A stretch of 22,106 bases of DNA. Origin: CAYNJG01 sp964397295. Its GTDB lineage: Bacteria > Planctomycetota > Planctomycetia > Pirellulales > Pirellulaceae. The first letter of the stretch is position 1, and every line of letters begins with the position of its first letter. The notes under the pieces are model-generated. The model did no database searches and was not told the DNA's origin. It saw only the letters and a program-made list of their open reading frames with translations. Location of the stretch: the NCBI GenBank assembly GCA_964397295.1, contig CAYNJG010000110.1:1-22106 (forward strand), read 5' to 3'. A program made the translations under genes and the position numbers. This document shows, piece after piece, positions 6,263 to 12,642 of this stretch.

Positions 6263-6664
6263 ATGCCAACCATTTCCGAATTTGAGAGCGAATCACTTTC
6301 CGATCTGGCTGCTGCATTCCGGTCGCGCAGTAAAACAGTCTCCTACCACACCTCTAGTTGGAGTATCTCCCGCGACCAAGCGAATGACGAACCAGAACGC
6401 ATGAACGTCGACGCCAAGCACTTTCACGACGACATTCGACTATCGGTTTGGGCGGACGGTGTCGTCTGGTTTCGCCTTTGCCGCGGCTCTGCCAGAAACG
6501 GGTGGAAATTCATGCTGTCTTTTAATGGCGACGCAACGTCTGTGACAGCTGCCGAGATTGTTGACCAATTCGTTGCATCGTGTTTGCATGGCGCGTCCGA
6601 TAACCTTCTTGCCATTTGGTCCAATGTCTCCCCTATTGTTGAACGTTCGGAGCCTACAGCGTAG
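6263..6664 (+). CDS. Hypothetical cassette protein, 133 aa
   Basis: ATG 6263 is the first start after the site and fits the constant leader length. The protein begins with a Ser/Glu-rich segment (EFESESLSDLAAAFRSRSK), then a strand-rich middle with 'IRLSVWADGVVWFRLCRG' and 'WKFMLSFNGD', and a C-terminal helix 'TAAEIVDQFVASCLHG'. The order of strands and final helix resembles a small alpha/beta fold of the sort seen in several immunity-like families, but no family can be named. The stop lies 5 bases before the next R''. Confidence 0.72.
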   Translation: MPTISEFESESLSDLAAAFRSRSKTVSYHTSSWSISRDQANDEPERMNVDAKHFHDDIRLSVWADGVVWFRLCRGSARNGWKFMLSFNGDATSVTAAEIVDQFVASCLHGASDNLLAIWSNVSPIVERSEPTA

Positions 6665-6669
6665 AGGGC

Positions 6670-6861
6670 GCACAGCATGGCTTTTACGCAAGGCCACGAT
6701 TTCGTCTTTGGAGCATCGCTTCGTTTGCCACGTTGATAAATTTGCTACGCGGTGGACACCGCCTCTTTGGAAACGCGAGTTCTTTTTTTGGTAAGCTGAA
6801 CAGTGTTGCGACGCTTGTTAGCTTCGGAGAGAAGCGGTGTCGCAAAAACCCTCCGTTATTC
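6670..6861 (+). repeat. attC11, long (B) type
   Basis: R'' GCACAGC 6670-6676 (AGC for AAC), left arm ATGGCTTTTACGC, B block GGTGGACACCGCCTC, right arm GCGGTGTCGCAAAAACCCTCC and R' GTTATTC 6855-6861. Confidence 0.8.
6767..6797 (+). promoter_or_regulatory. Embedded promoter of attC11, wide spacer
   Basis: TTGGAA at 6767-6772, 19 bases, TAAGCT at 6792-6797 with TGG before it. The T tract has grown by two bases. This is one of the weakest copies. ATG 6878 is 80 bases downstream. Confidence 0.42.
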
Positions 6862-6877
6862 GCTCGCAGTCATCACG

Positions 6878-7365
6878 ATGAGGCTGACGTTCTTCGGTGC
6901 GGCTATGAATCTGGCCACTTCGGAAAGCCACAAATAATTGGCTGGGCCGACCGCCAACTGGAAGCATGCAACACGGCCTCAGACGCGCTCATTGATCTCT
7001 CGCTTTGCCGCGAGGCTGACCCGCGTTTTGTCGTTTCCAACCTTCAATCTCTGGGGGCCAACGACCCTCAATTCTGCATCGACCTGCGTTTCGCTTTTCT
7101 TGGACTCGCATTCAGTGCTAAACGCATCACCCTAGAACAAGCTGCTCGTTCCCTATACGCCATGTTGCTCGACATCAACAACGAAGATTTGCTGGACGCC
7201 TCACAGCGCAACAGCATCTACCGCATCGATGACGGTTACGACCTCGCATCATCCGGTGCCTATGGCACAATAGCTGAAGTCGAATCCGACTTCATTGAAT
7301 TCGTCACTCCGTATATCGCCCGACTCAACGAACATCATGCCGAACTCGTCGCTAGCGGCGAATAA
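6878..7365 (+). CDS. Hypothetical cassette protein, frameshift or lost start near 6882
   Basis: The well-composed frame ends at TAA 7363-7365, which is part of the next R'' (GAATAAC), and can be read back to 'DEADVLRCGYESGHFGKPQ', but it has no ATG, GTG or TTG between the promoter and residue 50. An ATG at 6878 lies at the usual distance from the promoter in the +1 frame. Adding one G to the GG at 6882-6883 would join them as 'MRADVLRCGYESGHFG'. The protein (about 162 aa) is helical and acidic, with 'ASDALIDLSLCREADPR' and 'LRFAFLGLAFSAKRITLEQA'. The cassette ends are a 9-bp inverted pair (6855-6863, 7358-7366). Function unknown. Confidence 0.62.
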
Positions 7366-7440
7366 CATGGTTTTTACGCATTGTCTTTTGGCACATCGTC
7401 CTTGGTTGGTCGCGTGAACCTTTTGTGTTGTGTCACTGTC
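7360..7440 (+). repeat. attC12, left-end remnant
   Basis: R'' GAATAAC 7360-7366 and left arm ATGGTTTTTACGC are intact, followed by a short TTTTGGCACATCG similarity. No promoter pair and no right arm can be followed. The site is truncated or has been overwritten. Confidence 0.65.
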
Positions 7441-7638
7441 CATTCTACAGCTCTTCGTACTTTGGACACTCATATGACGTCATATCGCAAAATCCGCGCC
7501 GACTGCAATCGCGATAGCATCGCGTGTATCAGGCGTATCAAAAAAGAATAGCTGAACCGACAATCAAAACCAGGCGATTTGTCGAGCCGTTCTCTTGGGG
7601 GCTGACGTGGATGGATCACTGAATAATACTTGATCGCC
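7441..7638. other. Gene-poor cassette remnant
   Basis: Between the attC12 remnant and attC13 I see only a possible 25-codon ORF (7474-7551) and a 14-bp perfect palindrome, ATATGACGTCATAT, at 7472-7485 that includes its ATG. No conserved protein is apparent. It may be a non-coding or degraded cassette. Confidence 0.5.
7474..7551 (+). CDS. Possible 25-aa basic peptide
   Basis: ATG 7474 to TAG 7549-7551 encodes a basic peptide with two Cys and several Arg/Lys (MTSYRKIRAD..., ending RRIKKE). Its start sits inside a perfect 14-bp palindrome. No ribosome-binding site and no homologue that I recognise. It could be chance. Confidence 0.2.
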   Translation: MTSYRKIRADCNRDSIACIRRIKKE

Positions 7639-7778
7639 CGACAACATGGCTTTTACGCCAATGCAGTTTCGGCACACCTTCGCTCTTTGGCAAAGAGCGC
7701 TGGCCTTGGTACAATCTCTCGCAGTTTAGGCGTCGCTCGCTTCGTTTAGGGCGGTGTCGTAGAAACCTTCCGTTGTAC
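7639..7778 (+). repeat. attC13, short (A) type
   Basis: R'' CGACAAC 7639-7645, left arm ATGGCTTTTACGCC, loop with GGCACACCTTCGCTC, right arm GCGGTGTCGTAGAAACCTTCC, and R' GTTGTAC 7772-7778. Confidence 0.85.
7687..7715 (+). promoter_or_regulatory. Embedded promoter of attC13
   Basis: TTGGCA at 7687-7692, 17 bases, TACAAT at 7710-7715 with TGG before it. Start codon 74 bases downstream at 7790. Confidence 0.68.
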
Positions 7779-7789
7779 GCCACAGCTCA

Positions 7790-8095
7790 ATGGCTAATCG
7801 CTACCCACATCCCGAAGCGCGACCACCCAAACTCGATCCTGCGCAGGTCCCCTCTGAATTCCGCCACCTAATTCCACTCGCGGAACGATACGGCGTCACT
7901 GATGAAGGCTACCGTTCGGAGATGGTCGACTCGCTACCAGAGTCAGAACGTACCGAACTTGCGCTGTTCCTCGCTGACAACGACAATGCCCTCGACTCGT
8001 GGCTCGCTGGGCCTGAATCTGATGGCCCGATGTTCTCCGATGCATACATCGTATTTAGTGCGTTGCGCATGGCCGCCGACGAAGCTGGTGCATAA
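7790..8095 (+). CDS. Hypothetical cassette protein, 101 aa
   Basis: ATG 7790 follows the R' box by 11 bases, and the TAA stop forms part of the next R'' (GCATAAC). The protein is acidic, with a Pro-rich start (PHPEARPPKLDPAQVP) and a helical body: 'RHLIPLAERYGVTDEGYRS', 'LPESERTELALFLADND', 'YIVFSALRMAADEAG'. It reads like a small helical adaptor or immunity-type protein; similar short acidic proteins are common as unknowns in integron cassettes. No family is claimed. Confidence 0.75.
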   Translation: MANRYPHPEARPPKLDPAQVPSEFRHLIPLAERYGVTDEGYRSEMVDSLPESERTELALFLADNDNALDSWLAGPESDGPMFSDAYIVFSALRMAADEAGA

Positions 8096-8297
8096 CATGG
8101 TTTTTACGCATACCCACTGATCGTCGCTGGCAAGTCCTTCGGTTTGCGACATTTGATCGCTTCGTTGACTTGTTTTGGTTTACCACGCCGCGGACACGGC
8201 CTCTTTGGCAACGTGGTTTCTTTTTGGTAAACTGCTCCGTGTTGCGACGCTTACTGGCTTCGGTGAGAAGCGGTGTTGTAAAAATCTTCCGTTGGCG
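8090..8297 (+). repeat. attC14, long (B) type
   Basis: R'' GCATAAC 8090-8096, left arm ATGGTTTTTACGC, B block CCGCGGACACGGCCTC, right arm GCGGTGTTGTAAAAATCTTCC, and R' GTTGGCG 8291-8297. Confidence 0.85.
8205..8233 (+). promoter_or_regulatory. Embedded promoter of attC14
   Basis: TTGGCA at 8205-8210, 17 bases, TAAACT at 8228-8233 with TGG before it. Start codon 80 bases downstream at 8314. Confidence 0.62.
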
Positions 8298-8313
8298 GAC
8301 ACCTCACTCACCC

Positions 8314-9198
8314 ATGAAGCAACCTCGTTTCTACATGACGGCGATTTTTTGTGACCCAAACAAATATTGGCTCGTTTTGTTTAGTCTCGCAAAAACCAAA
8401 AAGCGAGCCGCTGAAATCGCTTTTGACTGGATGGGAGATCTCTGCAACGACAGGTCGTCTGCCAACTCCCTTCAGAACTACACAACCACCGTCTTTCATG
8501 ATGCTGGCCGATTTTGGGTCCGACCTCGTGGCTGGAGCTGGTCGTTAATACTAGCGGATGATCTTTGTTCTCATTTTTCGCAAGAGAATACTGAAGAAAA
8601 AGAGATCGAAGAACCGCTGAGGCCATCCAATGCACTCCCTACTGCTCACGAAGATGTCGCTTTTGTTTTTGGCGAGAATGTTGCGGGCGAACAGGTCGAC
8701 TGTTTTCCATCATTAGACGTATTGGTGCGACAAGCCGACCGCAATCTAAAACGTTTTGCGAAGCGAGCATCAGGACTTGGAGAGCATCAGTTTGATATTC
8801 GACTCAAGTTGGAACGATACAGTGAGCGGCGTTATATTGTCGACTACTTTGCAGATTGCAAGTGTGACTGTGGTGCAACCGTATTTGAATTGCTGGTTGA
8901 CATCGGTGAAGGTGTTGCCCAACGAGTGTGTTCGGAATGCGGTGTCTGCCACACGCTTGCGGACGGTTCTGAGTATTTGGACGAAGCAGAGTTGATTCCG
9001 GTCGTTTGTGACTGTGGCGGCAAATCTTTTGAAGTCACGGCCGGAATACATGTTTTTCGCGATGCCCCCAATAAACTTTCAGATCATGTGCGGTGGCTGT
9101 ACCTGGGGGTTCGGTGTCCGCAGTGCGAGCGTATCAAGATAGCTGGAGACTGGAAGAACGACTATCAACCCGCGTCAGAATTGCTATCGCTGATCTGA
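8314..9198 (+). CDS. Double zinc-ribbon-like cassette protein, 294 aa
   Basis: By far the longest cassette gene. The first 100 residues are a mixed alpha/beta region with aromatic motifs (FWVRPRGWSW); residues about 95-180 are acidic and helical; the last third holds two similar cysteine units, 'CKCDCGATVFELLVDIGEG' followed by 'CSECGVCH', then 'CDCGGKSFEVTAGIHVF' followed by 'CPQC'. The repeated pattern C-x-C-G-x(n)-C-x2-C suggests two tandem zinc ribbons that arose by duplication. ATG 8314 is used because the longer frame crosses the attC. Such ribbons bind nucleic acid or protein partners; the precise role is unknown. The R'' end (TGTTTCCGTCAAC) pairs imperfectly with the cassette start (GTTGGCGGACACC). 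Confidence 0.78.
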   Translation: MKQPRFYMTAIFCDPNKYWLVLFSLAKTKKRAAEIAFDWMGDLCNDRSSANSLQNYTTTVFHDAGRFWVRPRGWSWSLILADDLCSHFSQENTEEKEIEEPLRPSNALPTAHEDVAFVFGENVAGEQVDCFPSLDVLVRQADRNLKRFAKRASGLGEHQFDIRLKLERYSERRYIVDYFADCKCDCGATVFELLVDIGEGVAQRVCSECGVCHTLADGSEYLDEAELIPVVCDCGGKSFEVTAGIHVFRDAPNKLSDHVRWLYLGVRCPQCERIKIAGDWKNDYQPASELLSLI

Positions 9199-9217
9199 GT
9201 TGCCCTGCTGATGTTTC

Positions 9218-9358
9218 CGTCAACATGGTTTTTACGCTTAGTCCCTTCGGGCACACCCTCGCTTTTTGCTCAAGCCGTGATCACTTGGTACAATTTCTGG
9301 TGATTCGACATCTCTCGGCTCCGCTAGGGACGGGTGTCGTAAAAACTTCCCGTTGGGC
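9218..9358 (+). repeat. attC15, short (A) type
   Basis: R'' CGTCAAC 9218-9224, left arm ATGGTTTTTACGC, hairpin CCCTTCGGG, right arm GGTGTCGTAAAAACTTCCC, and R' GTTGGGC 9352-9358, one of the few that fits GTTRRRY exactly. Confidence 0.83.
9266..9294 (+). promoter_or_regulatory. Embedded promoter of attC15
   Basis: TTGCTC at 9266-9271 (weak -35), 17 bases, TACAAT at 9289-9294 with TGG before it. Start codon 71 bases downstream at 9366. Confidence 0.52.
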
Positions 9359-9365
9359 AACCTAG

Positions 9366-9683
9366 ATGGACGCTGATGCAACCCAACCATTCAGTCCACC
9401 AGCCGCGACCCACGACGCAGCCCCGGGATCGCTGTTCGCTCGCTTCGCTTCTGCGATTCCCTTGATCATCAGTGGATTCGCGTTGATTGCCGTCCCTATC
9501 GCGTTCATTATCGGAGCCGTTCTGGGCAACACTCAGATTTATCGCAACTTCTCGGAACGACAACAATCTCGGATCGAAGAATTCCTGCACATGCCGCGGG
9601 AATTCGCGGGTGCTCACGACACTTACCACCTCCACGGCGAAACTCGCGAACTGCACGAACAATGGAATCGAACGACGACGTAA
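9366..9683 (+). CDS. Single-pass membrane protein, 105 aa, first gene of a two-gene cassette
   Basis: A Pro/Ala-rich N-terminal tail of about 25 residues, one long hydrophobic stretch (about residues 28-55, including 'IPLIISGFALIAVPIAFIIG'), and a polar helical C-terminus (SERQQSRIEEFLHMPREF) ending in a His/Glu-rich segment. Its last 22 bases overlap the start of the next gene, so the pair is probably translationally coupled. Partner of the DUF4265 protein within the same cassette. Function unknown. Confidence 0.7.
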   Translation: MDADATQPFSPPAATHDAAPGSLFARFASAIPLIISGFALIAVPIAFIIGAVLGNTQIYRNFSERQQSRIEEFLHMPREFAGAHDTYHLHGETRELHEQWNRTTT

Positions 9684-10120
9684 AAATCGAATTTCGCACC
9701 GAAGCTGATGGCGAGGTTTACATCGAGGTTCCGTGGGCTGAACCGCACGGTCGCGAAAACCACTTCAAACTCCTAAACTTGCCCTTCTACGCGTACGGCG
9801 TTTCGTGGGGCGACATCATTGAAGCAACACCGTGCCCCGATTCTGGGCGTCCCATTTTCGTTCGCGTTGTCGAGAAATCGGGCCACCGTTTGGTACGCAT
9901 AGTCTTCGATCCACCGGTTGATGAGGCCCCTGAAAATCAGGCCCATCTTGATGCACTCGTTGAACTTGGTTGCTCGTACACCGGCGCCAACCCGTCCTAC
10001 ATTTGCATCGATATTCCGCCAGGCATCACTCTCTCGGATATCACGGATTATATGACTGACAACGACCTCGAATGGGAACATGCTGATCCACGCTACTGCG
10101 ACCTTTACCCCAACGTCTAG
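9662..10120 (+). CDS. DUF4265 family protein, 152 aa
   Basis: Matches the DUF4265 pattern: an early strand 'YIEVPWAEP', then 'HFKLLNLPFYAYGVSWGDII', followed by 'FVRVVEKSGHRLVRIVF' and a C-terminal alpha/beta repeat. These proteins occur scattered in accessory regions; their function is unknown, though they are frequent in toxin-immunity neighbourhoods. ATG 9662 overlaps the preceding gene by 22 bases. The TAG stop merges into the cassette end CTAGCGTTCCAAC, which pairs with the cassette start GTTGGGCAACCTAG, so the two genes form one mobile unit. Confidence 0.82.
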   Translation: MESNDDVKIEFRTEADGEVYIEVPWAEPHGRENHFKLLNLPFYAYGVSWGDIIEATPCPDSGRPIFVRVVEKSGHRLVRIVFDPPVDEAPENQAHLDALVELGCSYTGANPSYICIDIPPGITLSDITDYMTDNDLEWEHADPRYCDLYPNV

Positions 10121-10122
10121 CG

Positions 10123-10287
10123 TTCCAACATGGTTTTTACGTAATTCCTTGGATTCGTCAATGGAGCGTTACTTGGTTTGCCAGGCCACTCGCTTTGGTG
10201 ACATGGTTTCTTTTTGGTAGACTTTTTTGATGCTCGGCGCGTATTGGCTTCGACGAGAAGCGGTGTCGCAAAAACCTTCCGTTGCAC
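10123..10287 (+). repeat. attC16, B-type variant
   Basis: R'' TTCCAAC 10123-10129, left arm ATGGTTTTTACG, a B loop lacking the GGACACCGC block, right arm GCGGTGTCGCAAAAACCTTCC, and R' GTTGCAC 10281-10287. Confidence 0.83.
10195..10223 (+). promoter_or_regulatory. Embedded promoter of attC16
   Basis: TTGGTG at 10195-10200, 17 bases, TAGACT at 10218-10223 with TGG before it. Start codon 76 bases downstream at 10300. Confidence 0.55.
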
Positions 10288-10299
10288 GACTCAGCTGAA

Positions 10300-10659
10300 A
10301 TGCCGCGCAAGCCCAAAACACCCGTGAAAGACTTCTTCACCGGTATCGCATTGCTCGCGGGACTTGGCTTTGCGTATTTGCTCCTTTGGTTCGTCATTCT
10401 TCTGATACTCGCAGGCTTGATCTTTTTGGGCCTTACCGCCTTCACCAACTGGAACTTCGGCGCGCGAATTGGATCCAGCCTTGTATCGGCATTCATCACC
10501 ATGAAGGTATTCGGATTCATCTTCGCAACGCTGGACTTGATACCGGAATCGTGGATCGACAGAAAAAAGAAAACGAACCCCTGTCCTGAATGTGGCAAGA
10601 ATCTGCGTACCGCTCTTGCTCAACAATGCCTGCATTGCGGAGCCGATTGGCATTCCTAG
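10300..10659 (+). CDS. Membrane protein with C-terminal zinc ribbon, 119 aa
   Basis: A short basic N-terminus (MPRKPKTPVKDFF) precedes a strongly hydrophobic hairpin (about residues 16-50, including 'FAYLLLWFVILLILAGLIFL') and a third segment near residues 66-83. A basic linker (RKKKTN) then leads to a zinc ribbon, 'CPECGKNL...CLHCGADW', at the end. ATG 10300 is taken because the upstream in-frame TTG lies in the R' box. The cassette ends are a perfect 12-bp inverted pair (10281-10292 with 10659-10670). The arrangement suggests a membrane-anchored sensor or adaptor; role unknown. Confidence 0.76.
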   Translation: MPRKPKTPVKDFFTGIALLAGLGFAYLLLWFVILLILAGLIFLGLTAFTNWNFGARIGSSLVSAFITMKVFGFIFATLDLIPESWIDRKKKTNPCPECGKNLRTALAQQCLHCGADWHS

Positions 10660-10663
10660 AGTC

Positions 10664-10783
10664 GTGCAACATGGTGTTTGCATAGGGCCGTGTCTTTGGC
10701 GAATGGCTTCTTTTTGGTAAACTGCTTGGTGTGCGACCCCGTGTTAGCTTCGGAGAAGCGGTCGTATAAACCTTCCGTTGCCG
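10664..10783 (+). repeat. attC17, shortest B-type site
   Basis: R'' GTGCAAC 10664-10670, left arm ATGGTGTTTGC, compressed loop, right end GCGGTCGTATAAACCTTCC, and R' GTTGCCG 10777-10783. The L pair is imperfect. Confidence 0.78.
10696..10723 (+). promoter_or_regulatory. Embedded promoter of attC17
   Basis: TTGGCG at 10696-10701, 16 bases, TAAACT at 10718-10723 with TGG before it. It is kept although the surrounding loop has shrunk. The proposed ATC start is 70 bases downstream. Confidence 0.55.
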
Positions 10784-10793
10784 GACTAGAACA

Positions 10794-11273
10794 ATCGCAG
10801 ATTCAGCAGTCACCACGATCGAACGTTTTGCTAAATCCAACGTCCTCGAAGGGCGCACTGAATCTCGTGATGCCATCGACGCATTCAACGCGGAATGTGG
10901 TGGCATCATCCCCAACTGGTACTGCGACGTTCTCTCACGCATCGCAATTTGCGGCGTTGAACTGGAATGGCCTGATCCGAATGACAACGGTGAGTTCATC
11001 GGCGCAGAATGGATGGGCATTGCCGACATGCGGTCCGAGATGCTGGAATGCTACCCCGGACTCGCAATTCACTCTAGTGGCTACGTCTGCATTGCTGGTT
11101 GCTCGTTCGGTTCCGGCGATCAATACTACATCTGCAACACAGACGGCGATGATCCGCCGGTTTATCAGGTTTACCATGACGTCTCAGATGTTGCTGAGGA
11201 AATCATTGCCAACGGTCGCTCAATTATCTTCCCGACCCTGTCGCAGTTGTTCGACATCGCTCGCATCGCATAA
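10794..11273 (+). CDS. SUKH (SMI1/KNR4) domain protein, 160 aa, no AUG start
   Basis: The frame gives the SUKH-type order: 'IPNWYCDVLSRIAICGVELEW', a middle segment 'GEFIGAEWMGIADM', then 'YVCIAGCSFGSGDQYYICNT', 'PPVYQVYHDV' and 'FPTLSQLFDIA'. The 'aGcsfgsGDqYyi...VYqvyHD' block is the diagnostic part. SUKH proteins include immunity proteins against contact-dependent and polymorphic nuclease toxins. The first in-frame ATG (11013) would remove half the domain. The frame is open from 10770 and no GTG or TTG is present, so I propose ATC 10794 (70 bases after the promoter, as in other cassettes) or a mutated start. No toxin gene lies nearby. Confidence 0.78.
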   Translation: MADSAVTTIERFAKSNVLEGRTESRDAIDAFNAECGGIIPNWYCDVLSRIAICGVELEWPDPNDNGEFIGAEWMGIADMRSEMLECYPGLAIHSSGYVCIAGCSFGSGDQYYICNTDGDDPPVYQVYHDVSDVAEEIIANGRSIIFPTLSQLFDIARIA

Positions 11274-11275
11274 CG

Positions 11276-11399
11276 CGACAACATGGTTTTTGCGTAAGGC
11301 CCTACGGACACACCTTCGCCGTTTTGCAACTTACGCTGGCATTGGTACAATCCTCTTGATTCAGACGTCGCTCGCGCGGTGGAATCGCCAACCCTTGTA
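11276..11399 (+). repeat. attC18, A type with degenerate right arm
   Basis: R'' CGACAAC 11276-11282, left arm ATGGTTTTTGCG, loop GGACACACCTTCGCC. The right side (GCGGTGGAATCGCCAACCCTTG) only faintly resembles GCGGTGTCGTAAAAACCTTCCGTTG and is shortened by about 15 bases. Confidence 0.72.
11323..11351 (+). promoter_or_regulatory. Embedded promoter of attC18, retained in a broken site
   Basis: TTTGCA at 11323-11328, 17 bases, TACAAT at 11346-11351 with TGG before it. ATG 11410 is 58 bases downstream. Confidence 0.6.
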
Positions 11400-11409
11400 G
11401 TCTGTTGAA

Positions 11410-11800
11410 ATGAATCCGAATCGCATCGCTACCACTGGTTCATCCGCGAGTTGCGCTCCGATGGTTCATTCTATGGCGAGGTGCGTTCAACCTTTGACAC
11501 GCCAAGAGACTCGGACGGCGCATCTGGTGTTGGTCGCTTTATTGAGGGCATATCTCTGCGGACGATATCCAGCGAGTGTTTAAACTGGCGGCCCAAATTC
11601 GTGAACGACCGATGCCGGACACTAACAAGCCGGTGATTGGCATCCTCGCCGATGGCCCGGTTGGCGATCCAACGATCCTTTATCGGCACCCAAACTCCAC
11701 TGACTCCGACGTTACAAATCATTTCCTCGAAATCATCGCGATCTTGCGGCGGCACTTGGCACACCACTACCCATCACTAGGTAACGGTCGCCTAACATAG
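11410..11800 (+). pseudogene. Cassette gene with two -1 frameshifts
   Basis: ATG 11410 opens 'MNPNRI'. The natural-looking protein then continues one frame back from about 11425 as 'RYHWFIRELRSDGSFYGEVR' and again one frame back from about 11555 as 'DDIQRVFKLAAQIRERPMP' to TAG 11798-11800. Adding one base near 11425 and one G near 11555 (CTGCGG to CTGGCGG) restores a single protein of about 130 residues. It ends 'LAHHYPSLGNGRLT', overlapping the next R''. Both changes have the sign of a base loss. The upstream attC is also degenerate, so this cassette looks like a decaying one. Function unknown. Confidence 0.6.
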
Positions 11801-12020
11801 TTTACGCTAATGTCATAGGCACACCTTCCAATGCCTGGCGACGCGAGCTCGCACAGCTCATCTGGTTTGCGGCATTTCCTTGCGTCGCTGATATGCTTCG
11901 GTTTGCCACACCGCGGACACGGCTCTTTGGCAATGTGGGTTCTTTATAATTAAACTGTTTAGTGTTGCGACGCTTGTTGGCTTCGGTGAGAAGCGGTGTC
12001 GTGAAAACCTTCCGTTAGCG
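11790..12020 (+). repeat. attC19, mosaic of A and B types
   Basis: R'' GCCTAAC 11790-11796 with a shortened left arm (ATAGTTTACGC). It begins as an A-type loop (GGCACACCTTCCAATGCCTGGCGACGCG up to the region of the -10) and then restarts as B type (GGTTTGCCACACCGCGGACACGG) with a complete right arm and R' GTTAGCG 12014-12020. At 231 bases it is the longest site. Confidence 0.78.
11927..11956 (+). promoter_or_regulatory. Embedded promoter of attC19
   Basis: TTGGCA at 11927-11932, 18 bases, TAAACT at 11951-11956. A perfect TATAAT at 11945-11950 overlaps it but is only 12 bases from the -35. The GTG at 12050 is 93 bases downstream. Confidence 0.5.
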
Positions 12021-12049
12021 AACATAGATCGCTCGATAGGCACACATCC

Positions 12050-12406
12050 GTGACTGCATCGACTGACGAGATCGAACGCCGGCGCAAAGCCGCAATCGAC
12101 GCCATCCGTCGCACTCTGGGCACTGCCGTCGACGAACACGGTGCAACGCTTTTCGTTTCGCATCACCTTGACGAAATCGGTGACGCATACTGGCTCAAAC
12201 ATTGCGGTGCTGCTCGCCCAGACGCCAAACAGGTTCTCGACATCCTCTTCCTGCAATCGCACTGGGGCTGCGATGACGACGAGGAAATCGACGACGACAG
12301 CATTGACACCTTTGACTTTACATTGCCGGACGATGTAACCAACTATGTCATCAGCGTAACATTCGATGAAAATGGAGACGTTTCCGGCGTGTCCATGGAG
12401 AGCTGA
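12050..12406 (+). CDS. Probable DUF2004-type acidic protein, 118 aa
   Basis: The GTG start at 12050 opens a polar helix (STDEIERRRKAAIDAIRRTL), followed by 'TLFVSHHLDEIGDAYWLKH', a very acidic run 'CDDDEEIDDDSIDTF', and the ending 'DFTLPDDVTNYVISVTFDEN' then 'GDVSGVSMES'. The final block (FTLP...vTnYvisVtFdenG.v..vsMES) is what I recall of DUF2004 proteins, which often sit in immunity-type loci. Assigned from memory of the pattern, so moderate confidence. The R'' that should pair with the cassette start is not clear, since the following site is degenerate. Confidence 0.68.
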   Translation: MTASTDEIERRRKAAIDAIRRTLGTAVDEHGATLFVSHHLDEIGDAYWLKHCGAARPDAKQVLDILFLQSHWGCDDDEEIDDDSIDTFDFTLPDDVTNYVISVTFDENGDVSGVSMES

Positions 12407-12441
12407 CCGCTTGTTTGCGGCCTTTCTAGCGGCGAAATGTC

Positions 12442-12510
12442 AGACAGCATGTTTTTTACGGCAAGGCCTTCGACATACCTTCCAACTTTGTCAGCCAAAA
12501 CGGTAAGTTA
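12442..12510 (+). repeat. attC20, left-end remnant
   Basis: R''-like AGACAGC 12442-12448, left arm ATGTTTTTTACGG and A-type ACATACCTTCC. The promoter and right arm are not recognisable. Confidence 0.55.
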
Positions 12511-12642
12511 GCCATTGCGGCGTGATAACGCTTCCCATACTTCGTGGTCTATCGTGTTTCCACGTCGCGAATGAAATCATTGCGATAGCCCACGAAAGAC
12601 AGCAACCTGTAAATTGGGCCAACCGAACAATGCCGCAGTGAC
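12511..12642. other. Gene-poor cassette remnant
   Basis: No plausible forward gene. A minus-strand frame (about 12635 to 12491) reads 'GIVRLAQFTGCCLSWAIAMI' but has no supported start other than inside attC21. Probably a degraded or non-coding cassette. Confidence 0.45.

Noticed and set aside
10678..11400. A 240-codon forward ORF overlapping the SUKH gene
   Set aside because: It starts in attC17, has low-complexity Ser/Thr/Arg composition and runs through attC18; the SUKH frame has a recognisable domain.
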